From Oscillospiraceae bacterium (lineage in GTDB: Bacteria; Bacillota; Clostridia; Christensenellales; Aristaeellaceae), in contig JAITTS010000094.1 of NCBI GenBank assembly GCA_031286995.1, positions 1-39,701 of the forward strand: a stretch of 39,701 bases of DNA, given 5' to 3'. The notes beneath the pieces were generated by a model, which made no database searches, was not told the DNA's origin, and was given only the letters and a program-made list of their open reading frames with translations. Positions 33,001 through 39,701 of this stretch are shown in pieces (the first letter of the stretch is position 1; every line of letters begins with the position of its first letter). The position numbers and the translations under genes are program-made.

Positions 33001-33832
33001 GCGTCCCGCGCCTCGCCCGCACGCATCCATCGCCAAGCCGCAGGTGTGCATCCCCTGCTTCCCGGGCACCAACTGCGAGCTGGACAGTGCCCGCGCCTTC
33101 CGCCGCGCCGGTGCGGATGCGCGGATCATCCGGTTTCGCAATGTGAACCCCGCCGCGCTGGAAGAATCCGTCGCCGCGCTGGTCCGGGCCATTGATCAGG
33201 CGCAGATCGTCATGCTCCCCGGTGGCTTTTCCGCCGGGGATGAGCCGGAAGGCTCGGGCAAGTTTATCGCCACGGCCCTGCGCAATCCCAAGGTAGCCGA
33301 GGCGCTGCACCGCCTGCTTGTGGCGCGCGACGGGCTGATGCTGGGCATCTGCAACGGCTTTCAGGCGCTTATCAAGCTGGGGCTGCTGCCCTACGGCGAG
33401 ATCCGCGTGCTGGGGGAGAGCGATCCCACCCTCACCTTTAACAGCCTGGGGCGCCATGTGGCCACGCACGTGCACACGGTGGTCAGTTCCGTCAAATCTC
33501 CCTGGTTGGCCAGCGCAGAGGCAGGCAGCGTGTACGCCATGGCCGTATCCCACGGCGAAGGGCGTTTTGTCTGCGGGGATGCCCAGTTGCACAGGCTGCT
33601 GGCCAATGGCCAGATCGTCACCCAATACTGCACCCCGGATGGCGTGCCTGCCGCCAGCCTGCCGCATAACCCCAACGGTTCGGTCTGGGCGGTGGAGGGC
33701 CTTTGCTCCCCGGATGGCCGCATTCTGGGCAAGATGGGGCACAGCGAGCGCATCGGCCCCGGTGTGGCGCGCAACATCCCCGGCGCGCAGGATCAGGGGA
33801 TATTCGAGGCCGGGGTGAGGTACTTTCGGTAA
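30095..33832 (+). CDS. purL: Phosphoribosylformylglycinamidine synthase PurL, single-chain with fused glutaminase
   Basis: A 1245-residue FGAM synthase, the one-chain form found in Proteobacteria and many Clostridia, not the PurS/PurL/PurQ set of Bacillus. The start is ATG 30095 behind GGGAGG; the in-frame ATG at 30065 is at the predicted transcription start. The synthase part shows ATYWSDHCRHTTF-like TYWSDHCRHTTFQTEL, MFKNETHNHPTEIEGFGGAA, GGRTGRDGCGGATGSS, ATPase repeats, and CNDFGAGGVCVAVGEL. The glutaminase begins near 985 (CIPCFPGTNCELDSARAFRR), with nucleophile Cys1086 in LGICNGFQALIKLGLL and the histidine in SHGEGRFVCG. It makes FGAM from FGAR, ATP and glutamine. It is monocistronic or leads the weakly linked GT-C genes, which have their own promoter. 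Confidence 0.97.
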   Translation: MAVTRFFAEKKPGFDVEAVHLLAHLRQVVGAQGLRRVRIFQRYDVEGATPQALAQARRIIFSEPNADALYVDVLPPLPGRVFAVALLPGQYDQRADSAAQCLQLLTQQERPAVACAKVYALDGDVDEAQFAAIRAEMINPVEAGEVSLAKPDTLAMPFDPPPPVPVLAGFITQNEQGLAAVAEEMGLAMTVEDLVFCQAYFRGEARREPTLTEIRAIDTYWSDHCRHTTFQTELTGVDVAPGLLAEPIAEAWARYQRARGATEQTEKPVTLMDMATLGMRLLRAAGKLEDLDASEEINACSIQIEAAVDGKPEPWLVMFKNETHNHPTEIEGFGGAATCLGGAIRDPLAGRAYVYQAMRISGSGDPRAPVAETRPGKLPQRRITTAAAQGFSSYGNQIGLAAGKVQEVYHPGFVAKRLELGAVIAATPADHVRRQRPAPGDVVLLLGGRTGRDGCGGATGSSKAHDSTSLTTCGAQVQKGNPPTERCLQRLFSNPDFARKIKRCNDFGAGGVCVAVGELAPGLTIDLDAVPRKYEGLDGTELAISESQERMACVAAPEDVAVLAALALAENLEATPVAVVTVEPVLRMTWRGQDVVTIDRAFLDTNGVRQRARAAIPAPDEKNPYPLRLPAPLSESASLAWNWLTLMGDLNVCSQKGLVERFDATIGAGTVIAPYGGSHRLTPNQAMVALLPASGRTATATWMAHGFDPYLASWSPYHGAAWAVVEALAKVTAAGGDAAACRLTLQEYFPRACDGESWGAPTAALLGALDAQLGMETPAIGGKDSMSGTFEELRVPPTLVAFAVAAGAVDQVITPELKGHGHTLALYSAPRTPALSPDYAAVRAGYAAIRALMASGRVLAAYALGHGGLAAALTHMALGNQVGVALTETCPKQLFLPQWGSLVLELSAGDMPPFLVSVGQTIEEPAIRWPGGRLSLAEVGRAWAAPLEDVFPTRAEGSAQPPPYAPWAKRPAPRPHASIAKPQVCIPCFPGTNCELDSARAFRRAGADARIIRFRNVNPAALEESVAALVRAIDQAQIVMLPGGFSAGDEPEGSGKFIATALRNPKVAEALHRLLVARDGLMLGICNGFQALIKLGLLPYGEIRVLGESDPTLTFNSLGRHVATHVHTVVSSVKSPWLASAEAGSVYAMAVSHGEGRFVCGDAQLHRLLANGQIVTQYCTPDGVPAASLPHNPNGSVWAVEGLCSPDGRILGKMGHSERIGPGVARNIPGAQDQGIFEAGVRYFR

Positions 33833-33836
33833 GCGG

Positions 33837-33865
33837 TTGAAAAAGGCCGGGCTGTTTGTTATACT
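33837..33865 (+). promoter_or_regulatory. Promoter of the GT-C gene pair
   Basis: -35 TTGAAA (33837-33842), 17-nt spacer, -10 TATACT (33860-33865). It lies 4 nt after the purL stop and separates the membrane proteins from purL. Confidence 0.75.
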
Positions 33866-33897
33866 TTTGCCACCAAAGCAGAAGATGAGGTGCGGGT

Positions 33898-35664
33898 ATG
33901 ACCACCATTGACGCCTGGGTCTTTGCGCTGGTGCTCTGCGCCTGCCTGGCGCTGGCCTTTCATCCCCGCGCGCGGGCGTATCTAAACGGCATATCTTGGC
34001 TGCGTTGCCTTGGGGATGGATGCGTGCGGATTTTGGATCGCGCCTATTGGCCGCTGTTCGCTCTTGCCATGGCGGCGGGTGTGCTGTTGCGGGTGTGGCG
34101 CTTCCCCGAACTGCCCCAGGGGCTCTACCACGACGAGGCCATGACAGCCGCCCAGGCCATATCCCTGCTGCGCAACGGCACGGATATGTACGGCGCCTCC
34201 TGGCCGCTGCACCTGGAGACCTGGAAGTACGGCCAGCAGAGCGCGCTGCTGGCCTACATGCAGGTGCCGGTGTTCGCGTTGTTTGGCGTATCGCGCCTTA
34301 CGTTGCGTCTGCCCATTCTCGTGCTCAGCGTGATCGCGCTGCCCGTGCTGTGGCATCTGGCCCGCCGCGTGCTGGGCCGGGGCTACGCCCTGCTGGCGCT
34401 GTGGATGCTGGCCATATGTCCTTGGCAGGTGGTGCAGAGCCGTTGGGCGCTGGATTGCAATACCATGCCCCACATGCTGCTGTTTTCCGTATACTTTCTG
34501 CACCTGGGCCTGGATAAGCGGCCCTTTCTCTACCTATCCATGGTTTTTTTCGGCTTGACGCTCTACGCCTACGGTGTGGCGCTGTTCGCCGTACCGGTGC
34601 TGTTGCTGTGCGCCTGCGCATACTTGCTGCGCAGGCGCTTGGTGCGCTGGGGCGAGGTATGTATTTGCCTGGCGGTGTTTTTGGCTGTGGGCGGACCCTT
34701 TTTGCTCACCATGGCCATCAATGCCTTCGGCTGGCCCACCGTGCACCTTGGGCCCTTTACGCTACAAAATTTCCCCAAGACCCAGCGCGCCAACGACATG
34801 CTGCTCTACAGCCCGGATTTTTACAAGCAGTTTGTGTGGAATCTGTACTACTGGTTGATGAGCACCCTGGGCCAGAACGAGGGCGATACCATCGCCGCCT
34901 ACTTTGCCAGCCGCACGCTCTACCCCTTCTCCGTACCGGTCATCCTGGCGGGGGTGTACATGCTGTGGCGGCAAAAAAGGCGGATTGACACCTGCGCCCA
35001 TCTCCGGGAGAGCATCGGTAAAAACGGATCTCCTGCGCCCGGGGGGGAAGCCCTCATCCTGTTCTGGATTGGCGCCATGGCCTTCTGCGGCATTTTGACC
35101 AACTACACCACCAGCCAGCGCTCCAACGCCATCTTCTATCCTTTGCTGCTGGCCATGTGCTATGCGCTGTACCAAGCGGTGCGGCGGGTGCGCGCCGCCA
35201 TCCCAGTGGTGGCGCTGGTGTATGCCCTGGGCCTGACGGTGTTTGTTCACGGCTACTTTGCCGATGCCAGCTACATCGCCCGCACCGGTGCGGTGATGAA
35301 CGCGGATCTGTACGGCGCGCTGGCGGATGTAAGGGATATGGATTGTGACCGCTACTATATCTACACCAGCAATACAGACCCGGAGGTGACCTTGGGCGTA
35401 GAGGTGGTGGCCATGGTAGCCCACGAACTGGATGGCCGCCAGTGGGCGGATGAGACGATGGTACAGAATCACCTGGGGGAGGATGTGGATTACTACACCA
35501 ACCGGTACGAGTACACCGCCTTTCAGGATTTCGAGCCTGATCCCATGGAGCCCGCGGCCTACGTGATCCGGCAAGAGGACAAGCGCCTGTTTGACCCGGA
35601 AGAATACATCGTGCGCGATTTCGGGCTATACGCTTCGGCGTACCCCCGTTATTGGGCTGAGTAA
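33898..35664 (+). CDS. Membrane glycosyltransferase-like protein, GT-C/ArnT-PMT type
   Basis: A 588-residue polytopic membrane protein with about 10-12 segments. GAGGTG precedes the ATG. After the first segments, GLYHDEAMTAAQAISLLRNG contains the acidic motif (His-Asp79-Glu80) that in ArnT/PMT-type GT-C enzymes sits in the first external loop and acts at the active site. LLAYMQVPVFALFGVSRLTL and then RLPILVLSVIALPVLWHLAR are also typical. The C-terminal ~170 residues form an external soluble domain with many Tyr and acidic residues (DRYYIYTSNTDPEVTLGVEV). It probably moves a lipid-linked sugar to a surface acceptor; donor and acceptor are unknown. The next gene is a second, related protein with a 12-nt gap. 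Confidence 0.82.
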   Translation: MTTIDAWVFALVLCACLALAFHPRARAYLNGISWLRCLGDGCVRILDRAYWPLFALAMAAGVLLRVWRFPELPQGLYHDEAMTAAQAISLLRNGTDMYGASWPLHLETWKYGQQSALLAYMQVPVFALFGVSRLTLRLPILVLSVIALPVLWHLARRVLGRGYALLALWMLAICPWQVVQSRWALDCNTMPHMLLFSVYFLHLGLDKRPFLYLSMVFFGLTLYAYGVALFAVPVLLLCACAYLLRRRLVRWGEVCICLAVFLAVGGPFLLTMAINAFGWPTVHLGPFTLQNFPKTQRANDMLLYSPDFYKQFVWNLYYWLMSTLGQNEGDTIAAYFASRTLYPFSVPVILAGVYMLWRQKRRIDTCAHLRESIGKNGSPAPGGEALILFWIGAMAFCGILTNYTTSQRSNAIFYPLLLAMCYALYQAVRRVRAAIPVVALVYALGLTVFVHGYFADASYIARTGAVMNADLYGALADVRDMDCDRYYIYTSNTDPEVTLGVEVVAMVAHELDGRQWADETMVQNHLGEDVDYYTNRYEYTAFQDFEPDPMEPAAYVIRQEDKRLFDPEEYIVRDFGLYASAYPRYWAE

Positions 35665-35676
35665 GGAGGGGCGCGC

Positions 35677-37491
35677 GTGTTGACGGCGTGGGGCTGGGCG
35701 GGCATGGCGCTGACAGCGGCGTTGTGTTGGTGGGCGGGCGCGCGCGGAGCCTGCCGCGGTATACCGGCAAAAATGGGCGGAGGGCTATCCTCGCCCAGGG
35801 AGCATCGAGAACCGCGCAACCTTTTGGGGGCACATGCCCGGCGCTTCGCTACGCGCACAGACATCATCCTGCTCGCGCTGGGTGCGCTGCTCATCCTGGC
35901 CCAGTGGGCGTATAGCTGGGGAGATGCGCTGCCCGAGGAGCTGTACACGGGCATGCAGGCGCGATCTCTGTGGCAAACCGGCAAGACGCTGGAGGGCACG
36001 GTTTGGCCTGCCCTGCTGCCGGGCTGGATAGGTGAAGGCGAAGGTTCGCTGCTGGCCGCGCTGGCCGCGCCGCTTGTGGGCCTGTTCGGCCTGCATACCT
36101 GGGCGGTGCGCCTGCCCTTGATGGCGCTGCAAATCGTCTGTGTGTTGGCCCTGTGGCATCTGCTGCGCGGGGCCTTCTCCCTGTGCGCTGCCCGCTGGGG
36201 CGCGCTGTTGTTGGCCGCCTGTCCCTGGACGCTGCTGCAGGCCCGCTGGGCGCTGAGCTGGTACCTTCTGCCCCACTTGCTGCTGCTGGCCACTTGGATG
36301 CTGTGCAAGCGCAGGCCTGGCTGGCTGCTGGGGGGTATGGTCACCCTGGGCCTGGCCCTGTACACGGGGGATGCGGCCTGGTATATCGTGCCGCTCTACG
36401 CGCTGTGGGCGCTGGCCGTGCCGGGTTGCCGCCGGGGCGTAAAGCCGCGCTGGCTGCTGGCCGGGGCCGCGGTATTTCTATTGCTGGCGCTGCCTGTGCT
36501 GGGCAGCCTCGGCCAAGACGCCCACGCCGGGGATTGGGTGGGCCTGCGCCCCAAACCCGTGACGAGCAATTACGGCCCCAGGGTGCCCGCCCAAGCAGGA
36601 TACGGTCTGCAAATGCTGCCCTTTTTGCGCGGCGACGCGCATGTAGCCACCCTGCACACAGATATCCTGAGCGCAGTGGATGGGCTGATCCGCCGCTCGG
36701 TGCTGCAGTATGCCGAAGACCCCGGCTACACCATGGCATACCTGCTGCCCGCCTATGGCACGATGCAGCTGTTTTCCGTGCCTCTGTTGCTGCTGGGGGC
36801 CTTGTGGGGGTTGGTACGGTTGCGCAAACGGATTGCCGCGGGCAAGGTGTCATGCGTCTGCGCAGAAGCGGCAGGTCAGGATGAAACCGAAACAAGAGAG
36901 GGTGCGCGCGGGGCGGTCTGCTGGCTGCTTGCGGGGTGGGGCATCGCCGCGCTGGTCTTTTTGCTGACCCATGTAGGCCTGCCCTTTAGCCACTATGCGG
37001 CGCTGTTCTATCCGGCCCTGATCCTCACGACGGGGGGTATCCTGTACGTGACGCGCCGGGTACGCTTCTCCCCCGTGCTGCTGGCGGCTCTGTACTTGGC
37101 GGGATTGGGCGCCTTTTTGGTCACAGCCTATGACCCCGCGCCCACGTTCCCCGGTTTGGATGAGGCGCTGGTCTGCGCAGCGCAATCCGGCATGCGCCGG
37201 GTGGCCGTCACCACACGCCTCTACCCCAATGACAACCCTGGCCTGGTAGCGGCGCTGAACGCCATGTGGGCCTTTGACCTGTCCCCGGCCTACGTGCGCG
37301 GCGAGGCGGCGTCGGCCGGCAGCCTGCCGTACGCGCAGCGCTTCGCCTGCCTCAGCTTTGCGGATACCCCTCCGCAGCCGTGGACGGATACGGCCTATGT
37401 GCTCTATGGCCCCGAGGCGGATCTGGCTGACCCGGATGCGTTTGCCTTTACTTATGCCGGAGATTTTGTGACCCTTTTGCCCCTGCCGTAA
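35677..37491 (+). CDS. Second membrane glycosyltransferase-like protein, GT-C type
   Basis: A 604-residue polytopic membrane protein, a divergent relative of the previous gene. AAGGAGG overlaps the preceding stop; the start is GTG 35677 (TTG 35680 is also possible). The region matching the His-Asp-Glu motif reads ALPEELYTGMQARSLWQTGK (Glu87-Glu88), so one acidic pair is kept but the His-Asp is not. LAAPLVGLFGLHTWAVRLPL and LLAACPWTLLQARWALSWYL parallel the partner. The first 60 residues hold an unusual positively charged stretch (SSPREHREPRNLLGAHARRF). It may pair with the partner or work on a different sugar. No convincing terminator was found after it. Confidence 0.75.
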   Translation: MLTAWGWAGMALTAALCWWAGARGACRGIPAKMGGGLSSPREHREPRNLLGAHARRFATRTDIILLALGALLILAQWAYSWGDALPEELYTGMQARSLWQTGKTLEGTVWPALLPGWIGEGEGSLLAALAAPLVGLFGLHTWAVRLPLMALQIVCVLALWHLLRGAFSLCAARWGALLLAACPWTLLQARWALSWYLLPHLLLLATWMLCKRRPGWLLGGMVTLGLALYTGDAAWYIVPLYALWALAVPGCRRGVKPRWLLAGAAVFLLLALPVLGSLGQDAHAGDWVGLRPKPVTSNYGPRVPAQAGYGLQMLPFLRGDAHVATLHTDILSAVDGLIRRSVLQYAEDPGYTMAYLLPAYGTMQLFSVPLLLLGALWGLVRLRKRIAAGKVSCVCAEAAGQDETETREGARGAVCWLLAGWGIAALVFLLTHVGLPFSHYAALFYPALILTTGGILYVTRRVRFSPVLLAALYLAGLGAFLVTAYDPAPTFPGLDEALVCAAQSGMRRVAVTTRLYPNDNPGLVAALNAMWAFDLSPAYVRGEAASAGSLPYAQRFACLSFADTPPQPWTDTAYVLYGPEADLADPDAFAFTYAGDFVTLLPLP

Positions 37492-37593
37492 TCACGCTTT
37501 GACGGGCATAAAAATGCAAAAAGACAAAACCGACCGCGGAGGCTTTGATTTTGCCTGTGTTCACGATGCACATAAAATTTTTAAGTGAATAGA

Positions 37594-39701
37594 ATGTATT
37601 GTTATGTGGATATCAATACGTGGGCTTGTAAGGCGGCAAATGGCGTGCATCATTCCATTTACAGGCAGTTCTCTTCCAGTGGAGGCGTTGCGGGCAACGC
37701 AATTACATACAGCGCCGCTGCGGTAGCAAACATCAGTTTGGCGGCCGCTTCTTATCTGGATACCTTTACCTACTTCCCGACAAAATATGTGGGCAATGGA
37801 CCGGGCTTCAACGGCAACATCAACAACATCCCCATCCCTGATGTCCCTATTGAGGTGGCGCAGATCAATCATCCCAGAGGTCTTTCCGCCGATTATCTCG
37901 GCAACTTGTACTTTGCTGATGAGTATAATGGTTCTGTGCGGGTCATCACCCCAAATGCGGCGGGGCAACTGGTGGTTCGCACCATTGTGGGTACCGGGGT
38001 AGAGGCGGGATCTGCCGAGCCCCCCAACGGCGTGCTGGCACAGGGGATTGAGCTTTATGAACCGATGGCGATTGATACTTCCGCCTTCTGCCGCTATGTT
38101 GTTTTTTTAAACACGGATAGCCACCTTGTGCAACTGCTGGATATGGAACACCCGGCAGGTTTTTATGAGCAGGATGTGTTTTACAGAGGTGCGCTGATCC
38201 ATGCGGCCGGCGACCCATACCTCGCCGGCCCTTGGCTGACCACGATCGCGGGCCAGTATGTGCTTGGATCCGCCGGCGCTTACTACGAACCGCCGGATCA
38301 TGATGCGCTGAAGGCGCGGTTCAATAACCCCCAGGGTGTCGCCATAACGGATGACGCCAACACCATCTATGTCGCTGATACGGAAAACAATGTCATACGC
38401 AAGCTCACAAGGAACGCGAACGGGCTATGGTCAATTGAGCGGCTTGCGGGCAGCCCTTCCGCCACGGCGGGATACGGCGGCAACGGCGGGCCCGCGCTGA
38501 ACGCGCTGCTGAACAATCCGGTTGGCATTGACCTGGATGCATCGGAGCGGAATTTGTACATCGCGGATATGAACAACCAGAGGATTCGCAAGATTGATCT
38601 GCAAACGGGCATTATCACGACGGTTGCCGGAAACGGCGGGATCGCGCCCAACCAGTTTACCAATGTGAACGACGGCACCACGGCGACGCTCGGCGCGCCT
38701 TTGAACCAGGTAGCCCTGTTCAAATTTCCAAGCGACGTCGCGCTGGATGTCAATGGCAACCTCTATGTGGCTGACATGGGCAACAACCGTATCCGCAAAA
38801 TCAGGGCTGATTTGGGTGAGATAGAGACCATCTACGGCAACGGAACGCCCGCGTTGATCCAGGCCCCCAGAGGCGTCGCTGTCAATTGGGCCGGCGAGGT
38901 GTTTGCGAGCGACACGGAGGGCGCGAAGATCTGGAGGCTTACACCCGACGGCCTCACGCCGGAAAACTATCCGCCGGCCCCGCCGTGCCGCGGAACGACG
39001 TCTGCCGAAACATCCGTGACGCTCCAAGCTGAAAAAACTGCCACCGGAAGGCCCTTGATGGCCGATCAATTCGTGTTTGGCGTGTTCGACATGAGCGGCA
39101 ATCTCATTGCAATTGCCTCTAATGATGGCTCTGGTAAGATCGTCTTCCCCGAGATTGTTTTTATGCAGCCGGGAACATTCGCCTACACCGTACGGGAAAT
39201 CTCACAGGAAGGGAATGGCTGGATAACGGATCCCACGGCTTACACAGCGATTGTCACGGTGACCCCAAACGGCGCAGGACAGTTGTCGGCAGATGTGCAG
39301 TACCAGGGCGGCGCGCCAATCTTTACAAACACGTACAAAGCGACCCCGACGGAGGTATCGCTGGCGGCCTCAAAGGCTGCCGTCGGCGCGCCCCTTCCGG
39401 GCGGGCGTTTCAGCTTTGGTTTGTTTGACGACAACGGCAATCTGCTTGCCAGCGCGGAAAACGATGCCAACGGCAATATCAGCTTTCCGCCGCTGTTCTT
39501 CACCGAGCCCGGTATGCATTCTTACACTGTCCGCGAGCTTTCGCCTTCCGGAGGAGGCTGGACGACGGACAGCACCGTATACCCCGTTACCATCACCGTG
39601 CTGGATAACGGTCTGGGACAGTTGGAGGCAACCGTCAACTATCCCGCCGGCAACCCCAGCTTCACGGATAACTTCAATTCCACCCCCACTTCCGATGTCA
39701 T
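37594..39701 (+). CDS. Partial NHL-repeat protein with pilin-type isopeptide domains (runs off the right edge; 5' end doubtful)
   Basis: The frame is open from after the stop at 37582-37584 to the edge; the first ATG is 37594, giving 702 visible residues. No ribosome binding site and no signal peptide are seen, unlike other secreted proteins here. About five to six NHL-type beta-propeller repeats occupy about 90-455 (for example LNNPVGIDLDASERNLYIAD and FPSDVALDVNGNLYVADMGN). Then come two domains like the Streptococcus Spy0128/FctA pilin isopeptide domain: domain 1 has Lys481, Glu535 (YTVREI) and Asn579 (FTNTY); domain 2 has Lys594, Glu648 (YTVREL) and Asp692 where Asn is usual (FTDNF). These suggest an extracellular, perhaps wall-anchored protein whose anchor lies outside the window. 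The true start may be lost or frameshifted. Confidence 0.75.
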   Translation, partial: MYCYVDINTWACKAANGVHHSIYRQFSSSGGVAGNAITYSAAAVANISLAAASYLDTFTYFPTKYVGNGPGFNGNINNIPIPDVPIEVAQINHPRGLSADYLGNLYFADEYNGSVRVITPNAAGQLVVRTIVGTGVEAGSAEPPNGVLAQGIELYEPMAIDTSAFCRYVVFLNTDSHLVQLLDMEHPAGFYEQDVFYRGALIHAAGDPYLAGPWLTTIAGQYVLGSAGAYYEPPDHDALKARFNNPQGVAITDDANTIYVADTENNVIRKLTRNANGLWSIERLAGSPSATAGYGGNGGPALNALLNNPVGIDLDASERNLYIADMNNQRIRKIDLQTGIITTVAGNGGIAPNQFTNVNDGTTATLGAPLNQVALFKFPSDVALDVNGNLYVADMGNNRIRKIRADLGEIETIYGNGTPALIQAPRGVAVNWAGEVFASDTEGAKIWRLTPDGLTPENYPPAPPCRGTTSAETSVTLQAEKTATGRPLMADQFVFGVFDMSGNLIAIASNDGSGKIVFPEIVFMQPGTFAYTVREISQEGNGWITDPTAYTAIVTVTPNGAGQLSADVQYQGGAPIFTNTYKATPTEVSLAASKAAVGAPLPGGRFSFGLFDDNGNLLASAENDANGNISFPPLFFTEPGMHSYTVRELSPSGGGWTTDSTVYPVTITVLDNGLGQLEATVNYPAGNPSFTDNFNSTPTSDV

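Noticed and set aside
37514-37588. Short plus-strand frame (24 codons) just before the NHL protein, as a possible lost N-terminus
   Set aside because: Its translation is hydrophilic and not a signal peptide, so it does not explain the missing start.
37561-37968. Minus-strand open frame of 135 codons opposite the NHL protein
   Set aside because: No ribosome binding site, and the plus strand reads clearly as NHL-type protein over the second half of this span.

Overview
The window is about 39.7 kb of GC-rich, gene-dense bacterial chromosome. It most likely comes from a high-GC member of the Bacillota (Clostridia-like). Reasons: strong AGGAGG-type ribosome binding sites nearly everywhere, a one-chain 1245-residue PurL with a fused glutaminase, Bacillus-type paired PurBoxes at both purine promoters, an LL-H-type phage holin, and a partial surface protein with pilin-type isopeptide domains. 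No tRNA, rRNA, CRISPR array or insertion sequence was recognised.

Layout. (1) 1-2.1 kb: the end of a prophage, with the end of an endolysin, an XhlA-like small protein, an LL-H holin and an opposing XRE-type regulator. A small coding-like frame without a normal start lies between them. (2) 2.1-4.4 kb: an orphan strong terminator, a small secreted protein and the GTPase YchF. (3) 4.5-10.95 kb: a complete oligopeptide ABC transporter operon (oppB-C-D-F-A) with a translationally coupled cyclophilin, from a good promoter to a good terminator. (4) 11.0-18.4 kb, minus strand: a purine operon in transcription order purE-purF-purM-purN-GNAT-purH-purD. (5) 18.5-20.9 kb: a GH127/DUF1680-like protein that lacks the usual Cys pair, then a DtxR-type regulator. 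(6) 21.1-23.7 kb: an OmpR-type response regulator and its sensor kinase. (7) 23.7-28.2 kb, minus strand: a large hybrid sensor kinase followed by UDP-GlcNAc 2-epimerase. (8) 28.4-29.9 kb, minus strand: a secreted protein with six SH3b repeats. (9) 30.1-33.8 kb: purL. (10) 33.9-37.5 kb: two tandem GT-C-type membrane glycosyltransferase-like proteins. (11) 37.6 kb to the right edge: a partial NHL-repeat protein with pilin isopeptide domains, no visible signal peptide and no ribosome binding site.

How the parts work together. The purE operon and purL are about 12 kb apart but carry the same regulatory layout: two inverted 13-nt PurBoxes, 18 nt between them, and 4 nt from the inner box to the -35. 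This strongly suggests one PurR-type repressor coordinates de novo purine synthesis. purC, purB, purK and the repressor gene are not in the window. The opp operon imports peptides. The kinases, epimerase, SH3b protein, GT-C proteins and NHL/pilin protein point to an envelope- and surface-oriented neighbourhood, but a functional link between them is only inferred.
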